A stretch of 62,468 nt of DNA from Discostella pseudostelligera. Its lineage: Eukaryota > Bacillariophyta > Thalassiosirophyceae > Thalassiosirales > Thalassiosiraceae. Below are positions 10,101-20,734 of the stretch, in pieces. How positions within the stretch are numbered: the stretch's first letter is position 1; each line of letters opens with the position of its first letter. The notes below the pieces were generated by a model. The model was not told the DNA's origin and searched no databases. It saw only the letters and a program-made list of their open reading frames with translations. The position numbers and the translations under genes are program-made. The stretch is from the NCBI GenBank assembly GCA_036940085.1, contig JALLBK010000358.1, positions 1 through 62,468 of the forward strand. Reading direction: 5' to 3'.

Positions 10101-11270
10101 TTACGGGAGAGAGCGGTAAATTTTTCAAGCGTAACAATGGTAATGATCACGAAGTGAACGAGGATGTGGCTCGAGAAAGTAAGTTCTGAACGTGGTGTGA
10201 ATGTTTCAATGAACGAGAATGATTTTTCTAACGTTGTCCAACTGAAACCCAGAAATACTTGCTGACATGCGACGGCGAGTGGCGAATCCGAAGAGTTGGA
10301 TTCAAGGGGAGCGCCTAAAATCAATCGACAAGACAAAATCACCTGCGCCTGCCAAATCAATTACGCCCAGGTCTGAGGAAGTTGGAAACCATGACATCGT
10401 TCTAAGTTTATTCGATGAAACATACAAGGTGAGCTCTATCAGTACTGTCTTAATGTTGTTTGTGAATATGCTTGGATACTGATGCTGGTGCCTTATATTC
10501 GTCTCATCGCTCAGGATATCATGTGGAAGCACTTCATCGAACTTGGCCCATGGCAAAAAGGAGGGTCTGGTGAAGATGATATGGCTAATAAGATTTTTCA
10601 AAAGCTAAAGATTGGACTTGGAAATGTTGGAAGATTTTTCAAGAAGTACTCGAATGGCGAGCTGTTTGAAGTCACTGGCGATGAGGCACACTCAAGTAAG
10701 TGACGAGTCCTTCTCGTTTCACTTTTTATCGTTATTAGAATAATATTCAAATCTCGCTGCTTGTACGATTGCATGAACCCTTGAAACGCAGAAATTTTAC
10801 GCGATCTTAAACGCCGAATGAAGTCAAGTCGACTGTGGCTGGAGCATGTTAACGATGATTCATCCCCACCAGTGTGCGCGCCAAAACCGTCACTTTCACC
10901 AACGAGAAATGCAAATCGGGGCAGCCAACAAAAGATTAGTTCGGTGATTGTCTCATCAAAGCCGAAATTATCTCCGTCTCGTGTTCCACAGCAACAATTG
11001 AAGCTGGACGTTTCTCCATCCAAGCCACAAAATCGTCCGCTTGCGCCTATTTTCTTGAAGAACTACAGTCGAAAACGAAAGCAGGATGATGCCTCCACTG
11101 ATGACCACCACGAGTCCAAGGAACTTCTTATCCCGAGGACATCTAGATATCCAGAGAGGACACGAAAGCTTATCAACGACAGTTATATTGTCTCTGACGG
11201 CGCTTTGTCTGATTCAGGGTACGATGAGTTTGGTCCTCGAAAGAAGAAATCGAAGACACGGAAGGATTAA
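7136..11270 (+). CDS. GNAT-like / LysM-like / double HMG-box nuclear protein (five exons)
   Basis: Exons 7136-7813, 7913-10178, 10253-10428, 10515-10695 and 10792-11270 give 1259 residues. I chose the ATG at 7136; an in-frame ATG-free extension lies upstream. Domain order: a GNAT-like acetyltransferase fold (~180-285, with GLGCGKQLL as the acetyl-CoA loop and NSIPFYESMGF as its last strand); two LysM-like repeats (~291-335 and ~366-410, each with ETPxxIAKxFxV); HMG box 1 (~514-585); a Tyr/Trp-rich middle domain; HMG box 2 (~738-808); two AT-hook-like motifs (KRGRPK, PRGRPG, ~875-905); then two copies of a ~100-residue module (GKFFKR...AREsKKIL and GRFFKK...SSKKIL) that may be a divergent relative of a diatom DNA-binding domain of the DUF6824 type. 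HMG boxes and AT-hooks point to chromatin. Intron 1 is 99 bp, stop-free and in frame, so a longer isoform is possible. The role is otherwise unknown. Confidence 0.85.
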
Positions 11271-11361
11271 ATGGATCCACTTGATACTCTATTACATGTA
11301 TTAACACGCTAGCAATTTGCACATAATCTATCAGATCGGTCGCCAGTAGTCTATTGTTTGT

Positions 11362-11682
11362 TTAGTTGAAGTTGTGACCCGAACTGGCCAATCTTGTCAT
11401 AACCCTCGGAGATATTTGTTCGTCAAAGTTGTACCCAAACGAATCGTCATCGTTCTCGAACGATCTCACAACTTCCTGTCGTCTTCCTTTGGAGCTTTTT
11501 GCCCGTGTTGTTGGAGGCCGACCCACCAAAACTGAAAGGCAGCAGAAGAGGCTTTTCACTGAGCACAATCCGCCCTGCTTTCGTCGTAAGCGTTCCAACT
11601 CTGCAGCGTCGACGGGCATATCTCCAGACCCATGCCGGAAGCTCTGTTGCTTTTGGAAGTTTTGCCAGTGCTCTGCCGACAT
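11362..11682 (-). CDS. Possible small protein of 106 residues
   Basis: An ATG at 11682 opens a 106-residue frame (MSAEHWQNFQKQQSFRHGSG... ending ...TRLASSGHNFN). The ends look protein-like: a polar helix with ELERLRRKQGG, and an acidic segment ENDDDSFGYNFDEQ. The middle (SVKSLFCCLSVLV) has a different flavour and could be a short in-frame intron. I do not recognise the family. The stop codon is about 90 bp from the stop of the HMG-box gene, tail to tail. Confidence 0.45.
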   Translation of the reverse strand: MSAEHWQNFQKQQSFRHGSGDMPVDAAELERLRRKQGGLCSVKSLFCCLSVLVGRPPTTRAKSSKGRRQEVVRSFENDDDSFGYNFDEQISPRVMTRLASSGHNFN

Positions 11683-12416
11683 AATTTTTGTATATGATAG
11701 TGTGTTGTAATTTCTATTCCTAACGATAATCTGTACTCCAACTCTTTTTGGAGTTCTTTTCTTGGTCAATATTCACGTCCGGGCCGGCGGCGTTTCAATA
11801 CTCGTTCGATGAATTCCTGAAATGTGAAATGTGTAACAAGTATATCGCCTGCACCACAAAGAAATATGAATATGTGGTAAGGAGGGACCACCTCTCGGAT
11901 AAATTTTAGTTGCTTGCAATGGCCTCCCAATACCAACAGTCAACAGTGACCTCGAGATTGGCCCGTCGCGAGTTTATCGAGCATTGAAGATTGAAGTCAT
12001 CGGTCATCACATCGATGAAGGAGTGTTTTGTTGGCGGTGCATGCAGTGCGTGGGATGGGTCCGGTGGCAGCGAAGAAGAAGGCAGGTGCACTTAGCACTT
12101 TGCGCTTCTCATTTAACATGTGTATCTCTACTGCGAGAATTTCTCATACAAATTATCTCTACACTTGCTATCACAGCAAACCAAACCACCACCAACACTC
12201 AAAATCAAAACAACCCTCCACCCCAAAAATTCGACACACCATGGCGGCCGCCGAAAACCCCGGCCTACTGAGTAGCCATTCTTGCACCATACTCTACTAC
12301 AACCTTCCATCAGCTTCCATCTTCTTCCACAGGCTTCCACCTCGTTCCACAATCGAACCATCAACCAAATCCATGCCTGCGCATGCATGCCTTCATTTCA
12401 TATTCAGCATCAGGCA
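11683..12416. other. Intergenic region
   Basis: About 730 bp between the small gene at 11362 and the GDSL esterase. The open frames that cross it are short and low in complexity. A C/A-rich stretch (12,180-12,410) precedes the esterase ATG and is probably its 5' UTR. No promoter motif is clear. Confidence 0.45.
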
Positions 12417-13322
12417 ATGAACCTCTGGCAAATTATTGCCCAAAGCCTACCGATAGTACATTACGCCTCATCCATGTCCACCACCGCCGCCGCCGCCGTT
12501 GCAACTTCCAAGCGGGCTAAAATTCTCCTCTTCGGAGATTCCATTACACAGCAATCCTTCTCCGCCTCCGATTGCGGATGGGGTGCCCATCTTGCCGACC
12601 GATATCAACGTCGAGCTGATGTGTTGAATCGAGGCTTCTCGGGTTACAACACGGACTGGTTCCTCAAGTTGGCTGCCACCAACTATGGAAAGGCGGATTT
12701 ATTCGACCATGAGAATGTGAAACTGGTTACGATCTTTTTCGGGGCGAATGATGCTTCGCACCCATATAAGAATGAACGACAACATGTACCATTACCGAAA
12801 TATCAATCGAACCTCAAGGAAATTGTATCACTCACCCGATCGAATTTTGGAGATGGTGTGAAAATTATTATGATTTCACCGCCTCCGGTATGCCATGAGG
12901 GACGATTACGATTCCAAAAATCGCAGTATAAGGAGAAGGCAACGGGAGAACTGGAGCGGACGCTGGAACAATCTGGAGAGTATGCCCGAGGTGCGAGGGA
13001 GATGGCGGGGGAATTGAATCTTCCCTTTCTTGATTTGTGGGCGAATATGCAATTTATACCCGACGGAGAAGGAAGAGGAGAAGTAGTAGAGCGGGCGGAT
13101 TGGAGATCTTTCCTATCAGATGGTCTTCACTTTAGCGCGGCGGGGAATAAATTTGTGGGAGAGGCGATAGTGCAATTGATTGATCAGGTATTGCCAGAGT
13201 TGTCGGTACAACCCTGCCCCGACACGGGTAATATCAATTCATCTTCGACGTGTCCATCAATTCCAAAGATAGCACCATGGCATGATGAGATTGATCACAC
13301 AAAACCGGATGAATCATTTTGA
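12417..13322 (+). CDS. GDSL/SGNH esterase, isoamyl-acetate hydrolase-like
   Basis: A single exon with two plausible starts: ATG 12417 (301 residues, with a hydrophobic MNLWQIIAQSLPIV leader) or ATG 12474 (282 residues). SGNH blocks are clear: block I ILLFGDSITQQ with the nucleophile Ser, block II with Gly in NRGFSGYNT, block III FFGANDA with the oxyanion Asn, and block V SDGLHFS with the catalytic Asp and His. Spacing and the Trp/Gly-rich GWGAHLADRY stretch match the yeast IAH1 / human IAH1 family, which hydrolyses short-chain esters. The final ~50 residues (after QVLPEL) are extra and polar. The gene ends 61 bp from the stop of the cyclophilin gene, tail to tail. Confidence 0.9.
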   Translation: MNLWQIIAQSLPIVHYASSMSTTAAAAVATSKRAKILLFGDSITQQSFSASDCGWGAHLADRYQRRADVLNRGFSGYNTDWFLKLAATNYGKADLFDHENVKLVTIFFGANDASHPYKNERQHVPLPKYQSNLKEIVSLTRSNFGDGVKIIMISPPPVCHEGRLRFQKSQYKEKATGELERTLEQSGEYARGAREMAGELNLPFLDLWANMQFIPDGEGRGEVVERADWRSFLSDGLHFSAAGNKFVGEAIVQLIDQVLPELSVQPCPDTGNINSSSTCPSIPKIAPWHDEIDHTKPDESF

Positions 13323-13383
13323 GTCAATTCATAATAAATGTAATGTCCAATTTTCACAGTCAAATCATTTTCAATGTGCATAT

Positions 13384-14016
13384 TTATTGAGGCGGGCCAT
13401 CTTTCGTAGGATATATAATATTTTCATCTGCCAATGGATTCGCATGAATTGTCACGTGTGAAATAACTGGTGGATTGATGGGACGATGTTTATTTTTCTT
13501 CTTCGTCGCTGCCTCCCCCTCCACCGGGAGACGTTCCATTTGATCTAATACTTCCCATCCATCTAATACTCTCCCAAAAACTGTGTAGACATTGTTGAGA
13601 TGCGGCTGTCGTTCATAGGTTATGAAGAACTGTGTCGGGAGGGAAAGAGCAATGGTTAGAAAATGAGATGACATCGTGCACTTTTATTCCGAAGGGCATC
13701 ACTGCAACAAACGTACCTGACTTCCATTTGTATTCATCCCCGTATTCGCCATACTAACCTGTCCTCGTGTACCATGAGTATTCTCGGGATGGAATTCATC
13801 TTCAAATTTGCCTCCCCATATGCACTCCCCTCCTTTTCCTGTACCGGTGGGATCGCCACCCTGTATCATAAACCCCTTGATATTACGATGGAAGTTCGTG
13901 TTGTTATAGTAACCCGAAGCGCATAGAGCGAGGAAATTGAAGGAGGTGCGAGGGGCCGTGTCACAGAATACTTCGATTTTGATGGGACCGAGGGTGGTAT
14001 GGAGTGTGACGGACAT
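13384..14016 (-). CDS. PPIL3: Cyclophilin, PPIL3 type (two exons)
   Basis: Exon 1 is 14016-13717 and exon 2 is 13629-13384, joined at phase 0 between GSQ and FFITY, for 181 residues. This is a complete single-domain cyclophilin: the start [19 protein letters not shown] and motifs [40 protein letters not shown] and VFGRVLDG match the PPIL3 subfamily closely. Catalytic-site residues Arg (FHR), Phe and Gln (GFMIQGGD) and the FF pair are present; the Trp of cyclophilin A is replaced, as usual in this subfamily. PPIL3 is a peptidyl-prolyl isomerase associated with spliceosomes in animals. It has a short insertion ([12 protein letters not shown]) before the last strand. Confidence 0.93.
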
Positions 14017-14229
14017 GATGATGACACGGGTGCGGCCGGGGATGATAGATTGTCGACGTTCGACGTGACGGCTGACGGCTCGAATGGATGGAGAAGATGC
14101 TGAATGATGAGTGCCGCTATTGCTATATTATGATCCTGGCGATCCTGACGTCTGTTGATTGCCACAGTTGCTGTTGCTGTTGCTTCTCTTGTTTCCTGCC
14201 CTAACCCTCGACACTTTAACGATTGCCGC

Positions 14230-14230
14230 N
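14230..14230. other. Assembly ambiguity (single N)
   Basis: A lone N lies in the divergent promoter between the cyclophilin gene and the small gene at 14408. I see no duplicated sequence on its two sides, unlike at 31257. It could be a gap of unknown length or a miscalled base. Confidence 0.9.
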
Positions 14231-14407
14231 AAAAGACCGCGACCATGAACATTATCTTCTCGTAGGATAGGCTTGGTAGGAGTATAGCAATAGCAGTAGC
14301 AACAGCAAGCGCCCGAGTAGGGAAATTGGGTCTTCTTGTGATTGGTAACCCGGCTCTTCAATCTTCACATAAGTACTCTTGGTTCATCATCTGGTCTATC
14401 CAACGAC

Positions 14408-14734
14408 ATGGTCGTCGTCGAAGCAGCAGCAATCACAGCATGTGGCGTCGCCGCCTACAAGGGTGGGAAGGAGGCCACCATTGCAACAATTAAATCAGTC
14501 AAGATGAAATTGAGGTTATCGACAAAAGAACAATCCAACAAGGAGACTTATGAGCAGCGTAAGCAGGAAAGGAAGGAGCGATTTGCCAAGGTAAATGAGT
14601 ACAGGAATTCCATTACAACAAAGAATGATAAGAATGGGGGAGTAGGAGGAGGATTAGCGCCGAGCTTTGATTGGAAGTCTGATGGTAGTAATCAGAAAAA
14701 ATCTTCGACTAGTGAGGGCTGGTTGGGAAAGTGA
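14408..14734 (+). CDS. Small basic protein of unknown function (108 residues)
   Basis: The start at ATG 14408 gives MVVVEAAAITACGVAAYKGG, a short hydrophobic segment that could be a membrane anchor. It is followed by a basic helix rich in Lys, Glu and Arg (NKETYEQRKQERKERFAKVNEYR) and a Gly/Ser tail that ends in WLGK. An in-frame ATG at 14342 would lengthen it by 22 residues. The composition argues for a real gene, but I do not recognise a family. It points toward COG3, with 134 bp between the two stop codons. Confidence 0.6.
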   Translation: MVVVEAAAITACGVAAYKGGKEATIATIKSVKMKLRLSTKEQSNKETYEQRKQERKERFAKVNEYRNSITTKNDKNGGVGGGLAPSFDWKSDGSNQKKSSTSEGWLGK

Positions 14735-14868
14735 TTATAGTACAATTGTTCGATAATACTGTGTAAAGTTGCGACCAAAAATGTGATGCCGTGAATCTAC
14801 TGTATCTTTCATCACGTACAGCATTTACAGTTTCGGACATCTACATGATCTATAAATTTGGCTAAGTT

Positions 14869-17800
14869 TCACTTCTTAGACTTCACCTTCGTTTCAAAGT
14901 CCTCCACACATTTCAACACTTCGGTTCTCACATTGGCATCCCATCCATTCTCCTCGTTCTGAACTTCCCCAATGAAACGCTTCACTTCTTCCAGAGATCG
15001 AGTTACTTTCCGTACAACAGGTTTGAGGAGTATACCTTGAGTCGCCGTGTTCTCCAGATACAACGTCATCTGCTTGGTAACATTGTCAAGTTCCCCATCC
15101 AGATTTTGCAGAGCTGTCGAGACTAAACTGTTCACCACTGCCCCATTCATAAAAGGAGCATTTATTAAATCAGCAGATCCCGTGGTTGACGTCGATCCAG
15201 CCGCATTTTTGCATTGGTCTACAAAGCCCGCAATCGGTCCCAAGATGGATGACGATGTGTTCTCGATGAAATCATTGCAAGCAGATCTGAGACAGTCTTC
15301 CAAATCACGCTTGGAATCTACTGATGATTCCTGTACAGACACGCCCTCCCGGAGGAGTGTAATTAATGCATTTTCGGTGCTCATGGAAAATAAGCGGCGG
15401 TTGCGATTCGCGAGGAAGCGGGTGACGGCCTTCCCGGCGTCGCTGAAATCAAGCTGTCGTTCGACGGACCGTAGCTGAATGTCGAATGGGGAAAGTTGTT
15501 CGCGAAGAATCTATTTGCAGCACCACATAGATCAAATAGACAGGAGCTTAGGTGAGATTGGTAGCATCATAGCAAAAGGAGGACGATAAAATAAGATAGC
15601 TCACCAATAAATGTTTCACAAGAAACAAATCAGCATATATCTGTCCACTCTTTTTGAGAATAAAGATGCTTCCATCCTTGAGACTCTTCGTACAAGATTG
15701 AACAGACTGTAATGCAATATCCTCGAAGACTCGAGGCTCGACGACGCGGAAAATTTTGGAGAGAATGCGCAAGACGCTACGCATGGGAGGGAACCATGAA
15801 TCGTAAACACGTTGCTGGGCAGCAAATGCATCATCAATCGGGCTGAGCTCAGCTGCATCACCCGCCGAATCTGGTTTGCTCTCTGACGTCTCAGCATCTA
15901 CCGGTGCATTGCTTTCACCATCAATAATTATTGCAACCTTTGGTTTTTCACCCAACAACTTGCCGGGGTAGTTCAAATCATTTGTGGTGGGTTTGAACCT
16001 TACCACCTCCTTGTGCAGTGCATCATTTGCGCAGAAAATGAGCCGTTCCTGAGCATCTTGAATCACACCCGATACAGCCCTAGCAGCTGCCAATGTCGTA
16101 GGAGATGAGTTGGCAGCCGATCGCTCCTCGCGTAGCACACTAACGACTTGACACAGTACGTCCAAGTCCAGGACCGAAACGAGTCCTCGACGAATGGTCC
16201 GATGAAGCGCCGAGCACAATGCGCCTAACATGCTCTGGAATTCGGCATCGCGGAATGTAGCATCCTCGGATATGATTTGTGATGTCAGTGCTGCTGCTCC
16301 AGGGTGAGAAGAACTGGATCCCTTTCGTTGAAATGCTTGGGAGATATTTCCGCTATTCTCAGACTCATCCCCGGCACCCTTTTCCTCGCCATCTGTCACA
16401 GCATCACTGTCACTCTTTTCTTCATCTACGCTATCCAACAATACCCGCTTTGTCTTCTTCTGTGAATACCTCTTCTTCTCTGCATCACCAAAGAAATCCA
16501 AATACATTGCCGTCTCGATCGTACACAGTCGAATTAAGAAAACCGATGCCAATCTTGTCATACCAACCAAACCATGTCGTTCTCTCAATATATCCATGTG
16601 CGTACGCACCGTAGACGTCAATAGCGCCTCTCGTGCTCCACAGTACGTGTTCCGACATAGGGTCAATAAGTCCTCATACGAGGTGGCAGCCACACTTTGA
16701 TTCCCCAGCTTGTCCAACCGTTTCCGTGCAATTGATATCAATGCATTGCTACGCTTCGATATGCCATGGAATCGAGTGTATACCAGCGATGCCTCCAGTT
16801 TATCGGCAGCAATGGGCACTCGAGGTAAAGTCAATGCATCCTGAATCTGTGTCCGGGTTTGGGTAATCCGATCGGCCACACCCACGCGCAATAACTCCAA
16901 TGCTGCATCTTGGAGGGCACATGCCCGTCGGTAATATTCTGCCGAACCGGATGAGGTGGATTCATATCCTTGATCCTTCTTACTGAGGCGTTCTCGTCTC
17001 TTATTATCAGCACCCCCACTGCCACCACTACTCTCCCCAAAGAATTCAATAGCATCATCAATCTGTTCCAACACTTCCATAAATTCATCGACATTATTAT
17101 CCACATGCAACTTGGCATTTGTCCGTACAATCACCCGTCCACCATCTTTAAATAACACGCCCACCAATACCCCCAATCGATCAACTGCATCATAATGTTT
17201 TAATGGCAAACCAACTTCTGTAGCACGACGTGTTAAGATCTGTTCTTCGTGCTGCAATCGTTCTGCGGCTGCACTTAATTCACCAGAATGTTTGAGTAAG
17301 TCGGAGTGACGTTGGGTGACATCATTGGCAATCGTGAGGGAGGTGTGTAAGGCTATTCGGAGAGAGGAGGTGTGTTGAATAAGTGAATTGAGTTTGGTGG
17401 TGGTGAGGAGGGTCGATTCGAGTGTTTTGTGAATGATGTCATCGACAGATGATGATGTTGTAGTAGTAGTACTGCCATTATTGCGAGAATGGACGGATTT
17501 CATGGTTGATAATTTGGGAGGGCGCATTGCTTCTGCTAAGGTGACACCAGTCGAAGTGGTAGAGTTGCTAGTGCTAGTGCCACTGCCATCCTCCACTACT
17601 TTGACTTTCTGCTCACTCTGCGGACCGAAGTGACTATCGCCAAAACATGGACCAGCCGTCAATGCAGCTAATCGCGCCAGGCGGTAGCGTAATTCAGCAG
17701 TTCGGGGAGCAAATGTTTCATAGGATACAGAGTGCTGTTGCTGTGGAGGAGGGGGAGGAACAGCAACTTTTGTCGATACCGACGATGCAGACGCACCGCG

Positions 17801-18058
17801 AGCAGAACTAGCAGCACCAGCCGGCCTTGTCGTTGCGGCAACCCTAGCTCCGGCGGCAGGCGTTGGATAATTATATCGCGACGTAATGTGAGATGAACCA
17901 GAGGGGGTGGTGAAGACAGAGGAGGTGGCGTTGGCGGGCGTAGTTAGGCCTGACATTTTGGGCGGCGGGGGCAGAGGTTTGGAGCTCATGGTTGCTTGGA
18001 TTTGTTGGATTTTTGATTTTTGCTTGCTGGGATTTTGCCTGAGGCGGCCAGGCGTCAT
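14869..18058 (-). CDS. COG3: Conserved oligomeric Golgi complex subunit 3 (COG3/Sec34), two exons
   Basis: Exon 1 is 18058-15605 and exon 2 is 15510-14869, joined at phase 0, for 1031 residues (1008 if the ATG at 17989 is used). Across the junction the sequence reads DLFLVKHLL / ILREQLSPFDIQ, followed by NALITLLREGV and DLEDCLRSACNDFI. This is the characteristic C-terminal signature of Sec34/COG3 proteins. COG3 is part of lobe A of the COG tethering complex for retrograde vesicles at the Golgi. Residues ~1-110 are a low-complexity Ser/Thr/Pro/Ala extension that animal and yeast proteins lack. An acidic insert (~residues 545-580) is also extra. A promoter with a perfect 18-bp inverted repeat separates it from the aminotransferase. 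Confidence 0.92.
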
Positions 18059-18173
18059 GGCGTGGCGGGAAGGAAGGCAAGAGCGCCGGCTGACCTCTCT
18101 TTCTTCACCTCGACTGTTTCTGTCAAATTATATTACGATAAAGGAATTCATAGGAATTCATACGTGAGCGAGA

Positions 18174-18234
18174 TTTCTCGAATTCAAATTTAATTTGAAT
18201 TGGCTCATTCTAATTCAAATTTGAATTCGAGAAA
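18174..18234. repeat. Perfect 18-bp inverted repeat with 25-bp loop (potential cruciform)
   Basis: The left arm (18174-18191) is TTTCTCGAATTCAAATTT and the right arm (18217-18234) is its exact reverse complement. Inside are further self-complementary 10-mers (AATTTGAATT at 18192-18201 and AATTCAAATT at 18212-18221). It sits between the divergent COG3 and aminotransferase genes. It could be a regulatory palindrome, a small mobile-element relic or a cruciform. Confidence 0.85.
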
Positions 18235-18320
18235 GCGTGGCTGGCGCGAACTCTTGGCTCTTCGCGCCATTTTATCAATTCATCGCGACCCCATGAGATC
18301 ATCATGGCGTTGGCGGATGA

Positions 18321-20416
18321 TTGATAGTAGGAGTATTAGATATGGCCCTGATGTTGCTACAGCTCTTCATGGCATCAACATTATTTACCCCATGGACAAC
18401 AAAATTGTTCACTTCAATAAAATTGGCATCGGCATCGTCGCGGAGAAAGCTGCCATTCATTACAAGAGTGACATCAAGCGTTCTACGGCAGCAACAGCAT
18501 CAACATCACCAATCAACACACCCTCTGTCAAAGTCACTCGCCTTTGCTCAGTTGTCAATTGACAGCTACAACCATCACCGTCGCAATATCAATATAAGCA
18601 TTAGAAACTCGATGCCGCTTTATTTCTCCTCGAATAATAGCGGAAATTGTGATGTTGCTGCAATGGAATCATCATCAACGGCACCGGCCGCAACATCAAC
18701 AACAACTGCCACCAGCATCACAACACGCCCACCCAACATCATACCATACGTCTCCTCACGGACGCAAGAAACACTTGATCCATGTGTGATATTAATGAAA
18801 CAGTTGATTTCTCAACATGCAAATAAATGGGCGACGAATGATGCTGATGACAAACATCAGGGCATCTACTCCTTGGCGCAGGGAGTCGTCTACTGGCGTC
18901 CACCGTCAAGTGCCTACGAGTCATTGATACATGCGGTTCAACAAAATATAATGAGTGATACTGATGCTAATATTGATGGCAACCAAGTTGACGGGAGGCT
19001 CCTACACACCTACTGTCCTGACGAGGGATATCCACCCCTACTATCGGCATTACAATACAAATTACAGAAGGAGAATGGATTATCCAATCCACATGTTATA
19101 GTGACATCGGGTGCCAATCAGGCGTATGTTAATTGTGTTTTGACGTTGTTGGATGAAAGAAAATGTGGCAATGATGCATCGATGAATACTGACATGAATG
19201 ATGGAACACCAGGACGAGGACGAAGCAATGTCGGTATTGACAAATGTGTAGTCTTTGAACCATATTATTTCAATCATGTCATGGCAATACAAAGTGTGAG
19301 AGGTGGTAGAGGATGCGGTGGAACAGCGATGATGGCGGATACTGATGTCAAGAAGAAGTCCTTATCAACGCCAACATCATCATGCACCGACACGACAATG
19401 ACGGAGGAGGGAGTAGAGGGATTGCTTGTGGGTCCAACAATTCGGGGAGTACCAGATTTGAAATGGCTCCAATCAAAACTGGAGGAGTACCAATCTTATG
19501 ATCATGATGATGCAACGAACACGACAACAAGGAAGAACTCAATACGGATGGTGACATTGGTAAATCCTGGCAATCCCACGGGAATTTCACTGCCGTATTA
19601 TTTCTTGAAAGAAGTTGTGCAGCTCACGAAAGAGTATGGAGTGTGGCTCATTGTTGATAATACTTATGAGCATTTTGATGTCGACGGGGAAAATAGAATC
19701 CCACCAATGGATGTTGCCAACGACGTACAACAGCAGCCAGACTTTCCATGCTTCGATGAAGAGCATGTAATCAACATATTCAGTTTCTCGAAGGGATTTG
19801 CAATGGCTGGATTTCGTGTGGGGTATATTGCCCTTAGCTCGAAGAGCGCCAATGATGGTGTGGGTGCAGGAACTGTAGCCTACAATGAAATGCTCAAGGT
19901 GCAAGACACCATAGCTATCTGTGCATCGCGTATCTCGCAAATGGCGGCACTGGGGGCCTTGCAAGCTGGTAGGGAATGGGTATATGAGCAGGTGACGACT
20001 TTGGATGTTGGACGTGCCGCAATAAGGAAGGCAATGTCGTCGTTGGAGGATTTGATTGGTGGAAATGGTGCAATGTATATTATGGGAAAACTGCCGAATG
20101 GTGTCGATGATCGGGTATGTGAGGCCTACTGCTACTTTTTGAAAGTTTGTTTGTCGGTATCGTGCATCTCACTGTTCATCTCATCTGTTTTTGCATTCGA
20201 ACAAATCGTATTTAATTATTCTTTGTTCGTGACAAATCGCAGGAATTTGCAAGCTCATTGGTTGAACATTACGGCGTGGCAGTCATTCCGGGATCCTTTT
20301 GTGGATTACCAGGCTGGATTCGAGTTTGCTACTCGAACCTCCCTCCTGAGGAATGTTGCAAGGCAGCATCTAGGCTTGATAGAGGAATTGCTGAGTTGCT
20401 GCAGGTATCGAAATGA
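18321..20416 (+). CDS. PLP-dependent aminotransferase, class I/II (two exons)
   Basis: Exons 18321-20114 and 20243-20416 join at phase 0 for about 655 residues. After a ~130-residue basic, Ser/His-rich leader that looks like organelle targeting, the fold-type I transaminase domain starts near PPNIIPYVSSRTQ. Visible features: VTSGANQAYVN (cofactor-phosphate region), NPGNPTG, IVDNTYEHF (Asp that pairs with the pyridine ring, then Tyr), and SFSKGFAMAGFRVGY with the Schiff-base Lys. The second exon supplies the C-terminal strand with GLPGWIRVCYSNLPPEE, including the substrate-carboxylate Arg. Poorly conserved inserts lie between residues 290 and 400. It belongs with aspartate/aromatic-type aminotransferases; the amino donor is not assignable. 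ATGs at 18342 and 18663 are other possible starts. Confidence 0.88.
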
Positions 20417-20734
20417 TAAATGATTGCATTGCTAAACCATTAGCTGCCGATGAATCGCAGATCCGCTCATTCGGGAACTATCGATGATAGAAGTCATTAA
20501 TGTCGTAGTAGTCATTGTAAATCGTAGAAATCTCGGCCACCCTATTGATCGACATGGTTTGGTAGTTTGTCAAGTCGACTGTGATAGTTGTTAGGAAGGT
20601 AATTCGATGCAATTAACAGAGCAGCAACCGCCTGCTACAAACCTCTCTAAAAAGTGCAAGCGCAGTGATAAAGTGCTAGTACAGTCATAAAGCGAGACCA
20701 GGGATCATGGTGAGAAGCAACTGCATTGTTATTG
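20417..20734. other. Intergenic, tail-to-tail 3' regions
   Basis: 318 bp between the stop codons of the aminotransferase and the SAC3-like gene. It holds the two 3' UTRs. I see no gene or repeat. Confidence 0.6.

Noticed and set aside
11984..12420. Forward frames before the GDSL esterase
   Set aside because: Low-complexity C/A-rich translation, probably the esterase 5' UTR.
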